64,000 nt of DNA from Populus alba (taxonomy: Eukaryota; Streptophyta; Magnoliopsida; Malpighiales; Salicaceae), in assembly GCF_005239225.2 (NCBI RefSeq), contig NC_133284.1:53079416-53143415 (forward strand), written 5' to 3'. The translations under genes and the position numbers were made by a program. This document shows, in pieces, positions 35,811-48,578 of this stretch. The notes beneath the pieces were generated by a model. It saw only the letters and a program-made list of their open reading frames with translations, was not told the DNA's origin and did not search any database. Numbering within the stretch: the first letter of the stretch is position 1; the number at the start of each line of letters is the position of its first letter.

Positions 35811-35948
35811 ATGTGTCGGTGGCTTGATGCTACTTGCTTATCACTTTTTGTTTACTATAGGAATGGGGAGATCCTAAAAATGTGTCGGTGGCTTGATGCT
35901 ACTTGCTTATCACTTTTTGTTTACTATAGGAATGGGGAGATCCTAAAA
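35811..35948 (+). repeat. 69-bp tandem duplication in CNL upstream sequence
   Basis: ATGTGTCGGTGGCTTGATGC starts at 35811 and again at 35880. A single unit exists at 52133. It belongs to the CNL upstream block also seen near 6590. The open frame through it is a consequence of the period being a multiple of three. Confidence 0.85.
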
Positions 35949-36247
35949 AGGAAGTGTTCTACCACGAAGTCATATTCTGCTGTTGCTAATGGAAGTATTA
36001 CAGTGTAAAAAATAAAGTTCGTGGAAGATTAGGGAGGAAGGGACCCTCCAAACACACCTCGTTTCATCTTTTAATATTTCACACCATGCTTCTCTCTCTC
36101 TTGTGCTCAAAATCCCCCCCCCCCAAGAAAAAAAAAAACAAACAAACAGAGACGGAGAATATGGCAGCAGAGCTTCTTCTTACGTTTGCCTTGGAGGAGA
36201 CTTGAAAAGGGTGAGTTCCATTGCTGCTAAAGGGATCGGACTTGCTT

Positions 36248-37408
36248 TAGTGTGAGCTTTGATGAAATCACACCTCATGTTTAGTGTGAGCTTTGATGAT
36301 GAATTTATTACTTTTTGCAGGTTATTCGCGAGTCTAGCACACAAACAGGGGACCGTCCTTTCTATGATTTTCTGGAGAGTTGTCTGCGCCATAAGGCAGA
36401 AATGGTGATATTTGAGGCTGCCAGAGCAATTACAGAGCTCAGTGGTGTGACAAGCCGAGAACTGACTCCAGCCATTACTGTTCTCCAGCTCTTCTTGAGC
36501 TCTTCCAAGCCTGTGCTAAGATTTGCAGCTGTCCGCAATTTGAACAAGGTTATGAATTTTGCTTTAACCTATGACTGGCTGTATATATAGTTGAATGCTC
36601 TGATGCAAAGTAAATTGGATCTTAGGGTTATAGCTTTTGCTTAGGAGTGGGGTTTAGTTTGCTTTTGTAGTTTTCCAGAAAGCTGCGGAACCAGATTTTT
36701 GGTGATGGGGTTGTGGGAACTTTTGAGCTTTGACCTGGTGAAAGTGGCAGTGTTTGTGACATTAGTGTTTGAGCATGAGAGATGGGACATTAGTGTTTGC
36801 GCATGAGAGATGGGACATTAAATTGATCAATTATCAGCAATGTTGATTGCCTGAATATATTTCTTATCATCTCATGTGGAAATTTTCACATCATATGTGC
36901 TGATCATGAATTAAAATGTTTTGCAGGTGGCCATGACCCATCCGATGGCTGTCACTAACTGCAACATCGATATGGAGAGTTTAATTTCAGATCAGAACAG
37001 AAGCATTGCCACTCTTGCAATCACCACTCTACTGAAGACTGGAATGAATCAAGTGTGGATCGCCTGATGAAGCAGATAACAAATTTCATGTCAGATATTG
37101 CCGATGAGTTCAAAATTGTTGTTGTGGAAGCCATAAGGTCACTGTGTTTGAAGTTTCCCCTGAAGTACAGATCATTGTAAGCAATACTTTTTGGGATTTT
37201 ATTGTTTGAAATTATATGTTAAAGTGGACTTTTCATTCCAAATAATCCTTTGTTAAAAAGCCTGCACTAATGTTGTTAGCCATTTGTTACTTTCAGGATG
37301 AACTTTTTAAGCAACATTCTCAGGGAGGAAATGAGTACAAAAAGGCTATTGTAGATTCAATTGTGATCCTCATCAGAGATATCCCCGAAGCAAAAGAAAG
37401 CGGTTTGC
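36248..37408 (+). pseudogene. Coatomer subunit gamma (COPG) gene fragment a
   Basis: Three exons with introns preserved: 36321-36548 ([27 protein letters not shown]), 36927-37176 ([29 protein letters not shown]) and 37297 to about 37408 ([16 protein letters not shown]). These are consecutive parts of the HEAT-like solenoid of COPI gamma-COP, a Golgi vesicle coat subunit. One base is missing in the second exon (AAGACTGGAATGAATC, where the family reads KTGNESS) and about seven in the third. It ends against CNL sequence at TTCATTATTAAGC. Confidence 0.85.
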
Positions 37409-38517
37409 TTCATTATTAAGCAAAAGGTGAGTGGGGGTGGACGAGAAACAATAGCTTCAGACTTGGAGTCTATTGGAACAGAGATTGCAAAGAAATGTGG
37501 AGGGCTTCCGTTGCTTGCTAATGTTTTGGGAGGAACTCTTCACGGAAAGCAGGCAGATGTGTGGCAGTCAATTCTAAAGAGTAGAAATTGGGATTCTCGG
37601 GATGTAAATGAAAAAGCTTTGCGCATATTGAGATTAAGTTTTGATTACCTGTCATCGCCTACACTGAAAAAATGTTTTGCATACTGTTCCATTTTCCCTA
37701 AAGATTTTGAAATTGAAAGGGAAGAGCTGGTTCAACTTTGGATGGCTGAAGGTTTTCTCAGGCCATCAAATGGGAGGATGGAAGACGAAGGCAACAAGTA
37801 TTTCAATGACTTGCTTGCAAATTCCTTTTTCCAATATGTTAAAAGGAACGAGTGTGAGATCGTAACAAGTTGCAAGATGCATGATCTTGCATTACAGGTC
37901 TCAAAATCAGAAGCGTTGAATCTGGAAGAGGGTTCGGCTGTTGATGGTGCATCTCATATTCGTCATCTAAATCTCGTATCTCGTGGGGATGACGAGGCAG
38001 CATTAACAGCAGTTGATGCTAAAAAATTGCGAACTGTTTTCTCAATGGTTGATGTACTCAACGGGCCTTGGAAATTCAAAAGCTTGAGAACACTCAAATT
38101 GCGACGGTCTGATATCACAGAGTTACCAGATTCAATTTGCAAGCTGAGACATTTGAGATATCTTGATGTCTCGGATACTGCTATCAGAGCATTGCCGGAA
38201 TCCATCACCAAGCTCTACCATTTGGAAACATTAAGATTCACTGATTGCAAGTCACTAGAAAAGCTTCCCCAGAAAGTGAGGAATTTAGTGAGCTTGAGAC
38301 ATCTTCATTTTGATGATCCAAAGCTAGTGCCAGCTGAGGTGAGACTCTTAACACGCCTTCAAACTCTGCTGATATTTGCTGTAGGTCCAGATCATATGGT
38401 TGAAGAGCTGGGATGTTTGAAAGAACTAAGAGGAGCATTGAAGATATGCAAGCTTGAGCAAGTGAGAGACAGAGAAGAAGCTGAGAAGGCAGAACTGAGT
38501 GGAAAAACAATGAACAG

Positions 38518-39697
38518 GTGTGTCTATTCTAGTCAAACTCATATTTTGATGCTTGTTACTCTTTTAGTGTGAGCTTTGATGATGAATTTGTTACTTTTTG
38601 CAGGTTATTCGCGAGTCTAGCACACAAACAGGGGACCGTCCTTTCTATGATTTTCTGGAGAGTTGTCTGCGCCATAAGGCAGAAATGGTGATATTTGAGG
38701 CTGCCAGAGCAATTACACAGCTCAGTGGTGTGACAAGCCGAGAACTGACTCCAGCCATTACTGTTCTCCAGGTCTTCTTGAGCTCTTCCAAGCCTGTGCT
38801 GAGATTTGCAGCTGTCCGCAATTTGAACAAGGTTATGAATTTTGCTTTAAGCTATGACTGGCTGTATATATAGTTGAATGCTCTGATGCAAAGTAAATTG
38901 GATCTTAGGGTTATAGCTTTTGCTTAGGAGTGGGGTTTAGTTTGCTTTTGTAGTTTTCCAGAAAGCTGCGGAACCAGATTTTTGGTGATGGGGTTGTGGG
39001 AACTTTTGAGCTTTGACCTGGTGAAAGTGGCAGTGTTTGTGACATTAGTGTTTGCGCATGAGAGATGGGACATTAGTGTTTGCGCATGAGAGATGGGACA
39101 TTAAATTGATCAATTATCAGCAATGTTGATTGCCTGAATATATTTCTTATCATCTCATGTGGAAATTTTCACATCATATGTGCTGACCATGAATTAAAAT
39201 GTTTTGCAGGTGGCCATGACCCATCCGATGGCTGTCACTAACTGCAACATCGATATGGAGAGTTTAATTTCAGACCAGAACAGAAGCATTGCCACTCTTG
39301 CAATCACCACTCTACTGAAGACTGGAATGAATCAAGTGTGGATCGCCTGATGAAGCAGATAACAAATTTCATGTCAGATATTGCCGATGAGTTCAAAATT
39401 GTTGTTGTGGAAGCCATAAGGTCACTGTGTTTGAAGTTTCCCCTGAAGTACAGATCATTGTAAGCAATACTTTTTGGGATTTTATTGTTTGAAATTATAT
39501 GTTAAAGTGGACATTTCATTCCAAATAATCCTTTGTTAAAAAGCCTGCACTAATGTTGTTAGCCATTTGTTACTTTCAGGATGAACTTTTTAAGCAACAT
39601 TCTCAGGGAGGAAGGAGGATTTGAGTACAAAAAGGCTATTGTAGATTCAATTGTGATCCTCATCAGAGATATCCCCGAAGCAAAAGAAAGCGGTTTG
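38518..39697 (+). pseudogene. Coatomer subunit gamma (COPG) gene fragment b
   Basis: Almost identical to fragment a, introns included: exons 38604-38831, 39210-39459 and 39580 to about 39697. It begins at the donor of the preceding intron (AACAG, then GTGTGTCTATTC). It shares the one-base loss in exon 2 with fragment a but keeps the bases missing from exon 3 there (EEGGFEYKK). So one damaged fragment was duplicated, and fragment a then lost more. Confidence 0.85.
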
Positions 39698-40200
39698 CAA
39701 GTGAACTGTTTCCAGCACTACAAATACTCACTCTATGTGCGGGTGATTGGTTGGGCGGCCTCACCCAACTGCAGTTTTTGAGAATCGGTGGTTTCTCAGA
39801 GGAGATGGACGCTTTTCCTGTAGGAATTTTAAACTCATTCCAACACCTCAACTTGAGTGGGTCCCTCAAATCCCTAGAGATACATGGATGGGATAAATTG
39901 AAGAGTGTACCACACCAACTTCAACACCTCACTGCCCTCGAGACATTGGTGATAATGGATTTCGATGGAGAGAAGTTAGAGGAAGCATTGCCAGAATGGA
40001 TGGCCAACCTTTCTTCTCTTCGATATCTTTTGATTGAGAATTGCAAGAATCTCAAGTATATGCCAAGTTCAACAGCCATTCAACGCCTCTTCAAATTAAA
40101 GACATTGCGTATCTTAGGATGTCCACATCTTAAAGAAAATTGTAGAAAGGAGAATGGCTCTGAGTGGCCCAAGAGTTCTCATATCCCATCAATCTATATA

Positions 40201-40306
40201 GACTTTGTAGTATGCTGAGGAGAGAGATCCAATTAAAGTATTCATTATTCGGTGACTTTGTAGTATGCTGAGGAGAGAGAACCAATTAAAGTATTCAAAT
40301 TAATGA
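40201..40306 (+). repeat. 53-bp tandem duplication at the end of CNL copy 3
   Basis: GACTTTGTAGTATGCTGAGG starts at 40201 and again at 40254. It spans the stop codon and 3' flank. Confidence 0.75.
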
Positions 40307-41256
40307 AAGCAATAATAAAACTTCATTCTTTTTAGAATGGTTTATTTCTCATATCCAAATATCTTATTATCAAATCATAATCAAATATCTTATTATTTTT
40401 TATTATTATGTTAACCAAATTTATACTTGTGATCAATGATAATATTAATAACCATGAATCATTATTTCTGTCTCATATATAGGGCGGACACTATCAAGCT
40501 TCTACTATGTATCAAAATATACACATATCAATGATAAAACCAATAGCAATCCAGCATTATTCTAATATCATTCTTACAAAATAATTTAACTTATATTTAT
40601 TGCATTATCTATGCAGTATTATTTATTTTAAAATCATCAACTTTATATACAAGTATGATTCTTAAAACAAACTATTAAATCTTAAAATTAAATACTTTAT
40701 ATACATATGAATTTAATGATGATTTGTTAAAATTGAAAAATTATAACCATGAAGTCAATAATTTAAAATGTCATTAGACTTTTGCTTTCTAAAAGAATTA
40801 CCTAATCATTTCTTGCCTAACCAATTTTAACTTAGCTAATTTCATTTAATAACAACCAACAAGATTATTACTGAGATTACTAACCAATTACTTTTTAGTA
40901 GCAAATGCAATTAAAGCTAAAAATAACTCTTTAGTTGACCCCAAGATTAAAAAAAAAAAAAAAAAAGGCAAACTTGGCTCCCGTTTATATAAAATATAGA
41001 TTTATAAATTATATATTGATAATATATTATCTAACTCCAACCATTTTGAATTTTAGTGTTGTTTATCTTTCAATGGCTAACACCATGTTAGCTATTTTAA
41101 CTGTTGTAGGAACCTCCAAGATGCGACACCATGGAATGGTTATTTGAAGCTTATGCAGACTAGTGTTTATTCGGGCTAAATGGTGGATAAAATGTGTGAC
41201 TTGCACAGTTTTCTGTGGTATTTATGAGATAAGTGTTTGTCAGAAATGGATACTTA
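40307..41256. other. CNL 3' flank, second copy
   Basis: Same AT-rich sequence as 14082-14925, with an extra stretch at about 41010-41180 that is also present at 58730-58900 but missing after copy 1. No gene. Confidence 0.7.
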
Positions 41257-42068
41257 GAGTGTGTTTGGGTATTATTGTAGCTGTTGTGATTGTAGTTTGA
41301 AAAAAAAATATTTTATAAAAAGTACTTTTAATTGAGGTGGTTTGAAAAAATAGATGTTTGGTTAAAACTGTAGTTGAAAATTGAGATTGAAGAAAAAATA
41401 ATTTAATGTGTTTGGTTAAGAATGCTTTTAAAATTGAGGTTATAAAATAATTTTTAAAAAATATATTAATATTGATGATTTTTAATTTAAATATTGTGGA
41501 TTTAACTATTGCTATTAAATCATAAAATAAATCATACTTTATATAAAATATTTTTTTTTATTATTTTCATTGAACGATCTACAATTCCATCACGTCTGAA
41601 ATACATCTGACAATTTTCTTGGTTTCTTTAACACGCAACAACATAACTTGTAAAATATAATCAGGAACAAATTAGAATTGTGATCAAATTCTGCAAATAC
41701 TATGTCATCAAGCAAATAAAACACAATTAAAAAATAAAAAATATTTTTTTTTCTGGGTCAGACTCGGTTCAATGCATTTTACTTCTCCATGAAAGGCAAC
41801 CATGCTACACTGTTCACTGAATAGTCTAGCATGCCTCCACTGTTCAGTGAAAAGTGGAGGCATGCTACACTGTTCAGTGAGCAGTGTAGCATGGTTGCCT
41901 TTTGTTGCCGCGCAAGAAAGCAGCAGCTTGCTGCTTTCCATCTCCCTGCGTTCCGCACACAATTTATTGTGGGACCGATGCACATTAAGTAGTTTTTTTT
42001 CTTAACCAAATATTTATTCAGTATGTTTTTGAAGAAACGCAAACTCTAACGCGTAGCCAAACGAGCTC
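41257..42068. mobile_element. Tourist-like (PIF/Harbinger) MITE, copy 2, with nested hairpin
   Basis: GAGTGTGTTTGGGTAT start, inverse-like end (GAGCTCGTTTGGCTAC on the minus strand) and TTA on both sides (41254-41256 and 42069-42071). The hairpin region has grown: the outer stem 41792-41812 with 41882-41902 encloses a second stem, AGCATGCCTCCACT (41828-41841) with its complement at 41853-41866. Confidence 0.65.
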
Positions 42069-42569
42069 TTAGTGGCCATGGAAATGGTTGTCCCAAGCCA
42101 CCGCCGACTTGCTCATAGTGTTGTTACTGTTTTTATAATAGTTCGATGGCATTATAGTAAATTATAAAAGAAAATAATTCACGACACAAGAAAAACTTAA
42201 CCAAGATTTCTTGATGTGTAATTGTATAATAATATTTTTTACATTGTCGGATGGGGAAAAAAAATCAAAGCTAAAAGTATTTAATTGATTAAAAAAATGA
42301 GGTTAAATTTGTGATATCTAATCCGTGATCGGTAGCAACTATATGCTATAATACTCTATTCACGAAAATATCTTCATATTGGACTTTAAAATAAATAAAA
42401 ATCTCAGTTCCATCTAATACATATAAATATCACTAACAGGTTATATATATATATATATATATATATGTTGATCGAGCTTTCAAAATAACTTTTAAAAATC
42501 TTTCAAACACTTAGCTTTCAAGGAAAAAAAAAAAAAGGAGACAAAGCCACTAGTTCTCAAACAGGCACT
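42069..42569. other. AT-rich spacer with TA microsatellite
   Basis: A (TA)n tract of about 26 bases lies at 42441-42466. Otherwise AT-rich and without open frames. The first 100 bases match 15673-15780. Confidence 0.6.
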
Positions 42570-42795
42570 AATAAGGTGTTCGGAGTGTGATTGTGGTTAT
42601 TTTTAAAAGTATTTTTTTACTAAAAAATAAATTAAAATATTTTTTTTTTTATTTTTAAAAAAATTATTTTTAATATCATCTCATTAAAATGATATGAAAA
42701 CACTAAAAAAATATCAATTTGAAGCAAATAAAAAAATAATTTTTTAATGTTTTTAAAAACACTTTTGAAATGAAAAACAAAACAGAGTTTAAATA
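42570..42795. mobile_element. Small AT-rich MITE-like element
   Basis: The left edge (TTGTGGTTATTTTTAAAAGT) and right edge (AACACTTTTGAAATGAAAAAC) are imperfect inverses, enclosing AT-rich DNA with ATATGAAAACACTAAAAAAA. Similar structures lie at 6881-7080 and 51545-51745. Superfamily not determined and no target duplication was read. Confidence 0.45.
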
Positions 42796-43119
42796 TACTA
42801 TTTGCCTTACATTTTTTAAAAACAAATAAATTATCGTCTAAAGAAAAAACAAGAATTGATTTTTTTTAACATTAAAATCATAAAAAAAATATTAATTTAA
42901 TATTTTTCAAGTAAAATAAACTCTTTTTTTTTTTACTCTTCATTGATCATTTTATTCATTTTTATCTCCTTTTCAGAGATAAAAAAAAAAAAAAGATAGC
43001 AAATAGATGAAGGCATGTGTAGTAGTTTTTTATTTTTATTTTTGTTGCTGCAAAATGACACGATTAGAATGGCTAAAAAGTCCTGAGATTAGTAATAGTT
43101 TTATACTAGTATAATCTCA

Positions 43120-43903
43120 ATCTTTGTAGAACCATTAGTAGCCACCAATGACTTATTCCATATCATACCCTTTTTCATGTCATCTTGATTCTCTAAAATC
43201 TCCATTTTCTCTCTCTCTTTTTTTTTTCATTTCGATAAATTAGGATAAAAACAACATATTTTTATTTTCGCTCTTAACAACTTCCCTTTCCTTTCATTAC
43301 TATATTAAGGGTATAAGTATTACATTGTTTGTTATGCATGACATTCTTGTCATATTATCATGGTCTATATAACAATAAATGACATACATCCATAGACACA
43401 GCATCATATCAAATACTATCAAAATATCTCTTACCTATAAATAATAAAACAAGATAATATTCATCCATGATTACATTGGGATCTCGATTCATCTACTTCA
43501 ATTTGTAGGGTATATGGTGTTTTTTTTTTTTTTAAGTTGCAACTTCTCTACTACTTCAATTAACACCACCTTTTCACAATTACCATTATCAATAATCAAA
43601 TTACATACATTGTTCTTGATGGTACACGTTGAAAGAAAAAGACTAGTGTGTAGCCAATCTTGATTTGAATCACTTTTAAGAATAAGCAAACTCTTTTGGA
43701 TAATTGAGGTAGCACCATCATTATCTTAGAAAACCTCCTCACTACCATATTAATCATCATAAAAAGGATCACTTCTCATCTCATTATGCTATTTTACTTA
43801 CAAATGTTTACACTTACGACTTTTTGGTTTATGACACTTATAAATTCATTGTCCTAATTCATCATATCTAAAACACTAAAATTTAAAACCATATCTAGAA
43901 CTT
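43120..43903 (-). mobile_element. Ty3/gypsy remnant, copy 3 (protease part only)
   Basis: Colinear with 23287-24080; the protease region on the minus strand is at 43498-43689 (LIIDNGNCEKVV, with Asn replacing the Ser beside the catalytic Asp). It stops abruptly at AGAACTTGATGGAG, where DG1 intron sequence begins. Confidence 0.68.
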
Positions 43904-45641
43904 GATGGAGAAGGGGCACATTAATCTCTGGACCACTTGTTACAGTGGCATATCAGAGTCCAATGAATTCAAAAATGTATCAGGTATCAGTACACAAAGT
44001 TGGAAAAATAAACAGGGACGGAGACATTGTATTGGAAATGCTTCTTTTGACATGAATCAGATTGCTTTGCTCTGTTACATGAAGACTGGTACAATTACAC
44101 AGCATAGATCAAAATACAAAATAGCTTAGCTACACAGAATTTGCACACACATGCCAATAAAATCTTGTTAGTTGTAATGAAAGGATAGTTAAGTTCAGTT
44201 GAGCTTATGAAGAAAAAAAGAGAGGATATATAAGAGTATAGATTACACACCAGTTTCCTAGCTTCTGAATCTTCTCCTCTATTTTCCACATCGGAACTTT
44301 TGTCTTGCCAATAACATCATTGGATTGCTCAAAGCTTTTGAAGGCAGCCCTTTCCACTTCAAAATCCTCACCATAGCCCCTTTCAAGAAAAGCCTGATCA
44401 CTTCTTCTTGACAATCCGTTTTTCAGCACATATCTCTTGTCAGTAATTTTATCAGCTTGACTACGATTCCTGACAATTCCACCATTCATTTTGTTGACTC
44501 CAGAACCAATGTTCTCTTTTTCAAAAGCTTTCCCCTTTATTCCGAACATATCCAGGGAATCTTTAGCATGAGCAAGATTTTCTTTTAAGCCAATAGTTCT
44601 ATCAATGCTTTCAATATATTCTAATACCATAGGACTTCGTTGAGCAATTCGAGTCTTCATACTCTTGGTTTCATTGAAATCCTCCGAGTCTGAATTCATG
44701 CTGCTAGTATGATCCCTCAACCATCGTCCATCACTCGTTGCCCCTCCCATTTTCCTTCTAAAATCAGCATGCAGACCACTTACTTTTCCACCCACCTTAT
44801 GGTTGAACTCTCTAATTCTACCTCCTCTGTAATCAAGCTCAACATTAACTACTTCTTCTTGACCAGAGCATCAATCACTATTGTCACCAAACTCATCACT
44901 TTCCATGACTCCAGACACCTTTTCTCGATTGTTAAACCTCCTCAAATCCACATTGCTTTCATGTCTTACTGATGAAGGGGCATCACTCTCCTCTAAATCA
45001 CCCTTCAAATTATAACTCCTATAATTGAGGTCCTCCAAGTTTGAATTCGTGCTACTGGTTCTATTCCTCAACCATCGCTCATCACTTGTAGCTCCTCCCT
45101 TTTTCTTTCTTGCATTAGCATGCACGTGACTTTCTTTGCCACCCAACTTATGATTGAACTTTCTACCTCTACCTCCTCTGTAATTAAGCTCTGCATTAAC
45201 TACATCTTCTTGACCAAAGCATCCATCACCATTGTCACCAAACTCATCACTTTCCATGACTCCAGACACTTTTTCTCGATTGTTAAACCTCCTCAAATTC
45301 ACACTGTTTTCATGTCTTACCGGTGATGGGGCATCACTCTCCTCTAAATTACCCTTCAACTTATAACTCCTATAATTGAGGTCCTCCAAGTCTGAGTTCG
45401 AGCTCCTGGTGCCATTCCTCAACCATCGCTCATCACTTGTAGCTCCTCCCCTCTTCCTTCTTACATTAGCATGCGCATGACTTTCTTTGCCATCCACATT
45501 ATAATTGAACTCTCTAATTCTTCCTCCTCTGTAATCAAGCTCTGCGTTAACTACATCTTCCTCACCACTGCACCCATTAGCATTCTCGCCAAACTCATCA
45601 CTTTCCATGACTTTGGACACCTTCACTCGATCCTTAAACCC

Positions 45642-46071
45642 TGTTAGACAATTGACATTTTTTAACTCTAGTGTTTCATGTTGTTTAATTGTTATTTAAT
45701 CAAGTATTGTCTGTTTTTCTTTTCTTTCATTTCTGTTTTGATTTTGTCAAAGTAAATCCCTTGTTTTTCTGAAGTTGTTGCTGAGATTAGTGGCAGCATA
45801 TTGTCCACTACAGTTAGTGGCTAGTGACAGCACATTGTCCACTACAGTTAGTGGCTAGTGACAGCACATTGTTCACTACAGTTAGTGGCTGATAACTAGG
45901 TAGGTTTGTTAAGTTTTCTCATGTATTTAAAGACATGCAGTTAATAAAATACTTACTAAGACATTTTATCAAACACCTTGTGTGTAATTCGTGTTCTTCA
46001 ATATCCAGCATTGTTGTTCTTGATTGTGCATCCCTTCACCTGCACAAAACACAGCAACACAATTCTTAACA
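45642..46071 (+). repeat. 5' LTR of copia-2 with 34-bp internal repeats
   Basis: 430 bp. It contains about three tandem units with GTCCACTACAGTTAGTGGC (about 45795-45892). A TATA-like GTATTTAAAG lies at about 45925. Confidence 0.93.
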
Positions 46072-46131
46072 GTGGTATCAGAGCATCTCAGATCTTATAG
46101 GACCAAAACACCTTTTTTCAGAATCTCAAAA

Positions 46132-47553
46132 ATGACATCCAACAACTTACTTTTAAACTCCCCCATTATATTCACTGGCGAAAACTACCATATTTGGTCA
46201 GTGAAGATGCAAGCTTTTCTTGAAGCTTATGATCTTTGGGAAATTGTTTCCGAAGACAAACCAGTAGCTCCCTTACCAACAAATCCCACTATGGCTCAAA
46301 TCAAGTTCAGCAGTGAGGAAAAGGCAAAGAAATCCAAGGCAAAATCAATCATCCAGAATTCTGTGGCAGAAAGCATTTTCTACAGAATTATGGCATGCAA
46401 TTCAGCCAAAGAGGCTTGGAACAAACTAAAAGAAGAATATCAAGGCAGTGACAGAACAAGGCAAATACAAGTGCTGAATTTGAAGAGAGATTTTGAGGTA
46501 CTTAACATGCAAGAAGATGAAACAATCTCCAAGTATTCTGATCGAATTTCACTAATTATCAACAGCAGCAGATTACTTGGAGAAGACTTTCCTGACAGTA
46601 GGATTGTGGAGAAGGTTCTTGTGACTCTTCCTGAGAGGTTTGAATCCAAAATCTCCTCTCTGGAAGAATCAAAGGACCTTAGTAAAATCTCATTAGGTGA
46701 ACTAATGAGTGTTCTTCAAGCATAGGAGCAACGTAGAACAATCAGGCAAGACAAGATTGACTGAAGGAGCCTTTTTATGTGCAAAAACAAACAAGCTGGA
46801 AAAGGAAAGAAGTTGCCTAATCTGAGATTCAAAGGCAGAAATGAAGGGGGCAGCACTAGTGAAGGTTCAAAACAAAAGACGTTTCCTCCTTACACTCACT
46901 GCAAAAGAAACACTCATTCAGAAAAATATTGTTGGTGGAGGCTAGATGCAATTTGTGGAAATTGCAAGCAATCAGGGCACATCACAAAGGTCTGCAAGTT
47001 CAAAAACTCAGATCCAAAACCTAAACAAGCTCACCTAGCAGATGAAGTTGATACACAGGAGGAGCAATTCTTTGCTGTCACTTGTTTCTCAACAAATGAT
47101 CCAGCTGATACTTGGCTTATTGACAGTGGATGCACACATCATTTGTGCAATGATGCTGGGATGTTCAAAACCCTTGATGAATCTTACAAATCCAGAGTAA
47201 AGGTTGGCAATGGAGAATTTCTAGAGGTCAAAGGCAGAGGGTCAGTAAATGTTCAAACAAGTTCAGGTATCAAAATCATTCCTGATGTGTTATTTATACC
47301 TGAAATCAGTCAAAATTTGTTGAGTGTTGGACAAATGATGGAGAAAAACTATTCTCTTCAGTTTAAGGATCATAAATGCATTATCTTTGATCCTTCTGGA
47401 GAACAAATGTTCTGTGTAAAGATAAAAAACAGAAGCTTTGTTGTTGACTGGGATAAAGTATCCAATCATGCATATGTGAGTATCCTCAGGATGTTTCAAA
47501 TCTTTGGCATAAAAGATTTGGACATTTCAATCAAAAGGGCTTGTCAATTCTGA
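46132..47553 (+). pseudogene. Gag and protease region of copia-2, broken
   Basis: The ATG at 46132 opens a copia Gag (IFTGENYHIWSVKMQAFLEA). In-frame stops occur at 46723-46725 (TAG) and 46762-46764 (TGA). From about 46777 the reading continues with zinc knuckles: the first has lost its leading Cys, the second (CGNCKQSGHITKVC) is complete. The protease motif LIDSGCTHHL follows. A frameshift near 47490 ends the frame at 47553 within the pre-integrase region. Confidence 0.88.
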
Positions 47554-48578
47554 AACAAAAACAAATGGTTGAAGCATTGCCCACATTGAATGGTGAGATT
47601 CAATTGTGTGAAACATGTCAACTTGGCAAGCAATCAAGGCCACCATTTCCTAAAAGGCAAGCATGGAGAGCCAGCCAAAAACTTCAACTCATCCATACTG
47701 ACGTGTGTGGACCTATGAAGACAGCCTCATTATGTGGTAACAAGTATTTCATTCTCTTTATTGATGATTATACTAGGATGTGTTGGGTGTATTTCATCAA
47801 ATTTAAGAGTGAAGTATTTACAATCTTTCAAACATTCAAAGTTTTAGTTGAGAATCAAAGTGACATGCTAATTAAATGCTTAAGATCTGACAATGGTACT
47901 GAATATACCTCAAATCAGTTTCTTGAGTATTGCAACAGCAGAGGCATTGTGCACCAGTACACTACACCATAACACACCCACAACAAAATGGTGTATGTGA
48001 GAGGAAGAACAGGACAGTAATGGAGATGGCTAGATGTCTCTTACTTGAAAAGAAAATGCCAAATAAATTATGGGCAGAGGCAGTCAATACCTCTGTTTAC
48101 TTGCTGAACCGACTTCCAACCAAAGCACTGGAGGGCAAGACACCATAAAGGCTGGAATGGTGTTAAACCTGTTGTAGATCATCTTCGAATCTTTGGCAGC
48201 ATATGCTATTATCATATAGCTGAGCCAAAGAGGAGCAAACTTGACAACAAAGCTCAGAAGGGAGTTCTTGTGGGTTATGGAATAACAACCAAAGGATACA
48301 GAATCCTTTGCTTACAAACAGAGAAGGTTATTCTCAGCAGAGATGTGAAGGTTGATGAAGCAATCACATGGGATTGGGAACATCAGAAAAATATAATTTC
48401 TGATCAACCATTCACCATTCAGCCTCAGCTGGTAGCCGATGAATCAGTGGATGATTTTCCAGTTAGAGGCACAAGATCATTGGAAGATATTCACCTAAGA
48501 TGCAACATGGCAATTCTAGAACCAACCAGCTATACTGAAGCTCAAGAATTTCCAGCATGGAGGCAGAAATGGAAATGA
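47541..48578 (+). pseudogene. Integrase region of copia-2, broken
   Basis: Three open pieces in turn (47541-47972, 47930-48148, 48270-48578). Visible: CETCQLGKQ of the zinc-binding domain, the catalytic-core motifs HTDVCGPM, LRSDNGTEY and QQNGVCERKNRT (with the expected D, D and E), then the linker before RT. Frameshifts near 47965 and 48555 and a stop at 48146-48148 disable it. Confidence 0.87.

Larger units (their letters stand above)
36161..40218 (+). pseudogene. CNL copy 3, a mosaic with two coatomer-gamma fragments
   Basis: Order: shortened CNL leader, ATG at 36161 and about 85 bases of CC coding sequence with one T missing (GAGACTTGAAAAGG); COPG fragment a (36248-37408); CNL from the middle of NB-ARC to the early LRRs (37409-38517, [29 protein letters not shown]); COPG fragment b (38518-39697); then CNL LRR tail (39698-40218) with a large LRR segment missing near 39738 and an intact end GSEWPKSSHIPSIYI. 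The P-loop and kinase-2 motif are absent. The MHD region is also shortened: MHDLALQVS lacks the VHDL repeat seen in copy 1. No reading gives an in-frame fusion. This cannot encode a working receptor. Confidence 0.88.

Noticed and set aside
35811..36008. Repetitive 65-codon protein
   Set aside because: Explained by a 69-bp duplication in CNL upstream DNA; single-unit relatives are non-coding.
36161..40218. Functional NLR with an integrated COPG domain
   Set aside because: The frame is lost at every junction, including the best splice pair (AACAG donor to the COPG acceptor), and the P-loop and kinase-2 motif are missing.
34415..40218. Helitron or Pack-MULE as carrier of the HDA9 and COPG fragments
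   Set aside because: I looked for a CTRR end with hairpin and for long terminal inverted repeats around the fragments and saw neither. Plain recombination explains the data.
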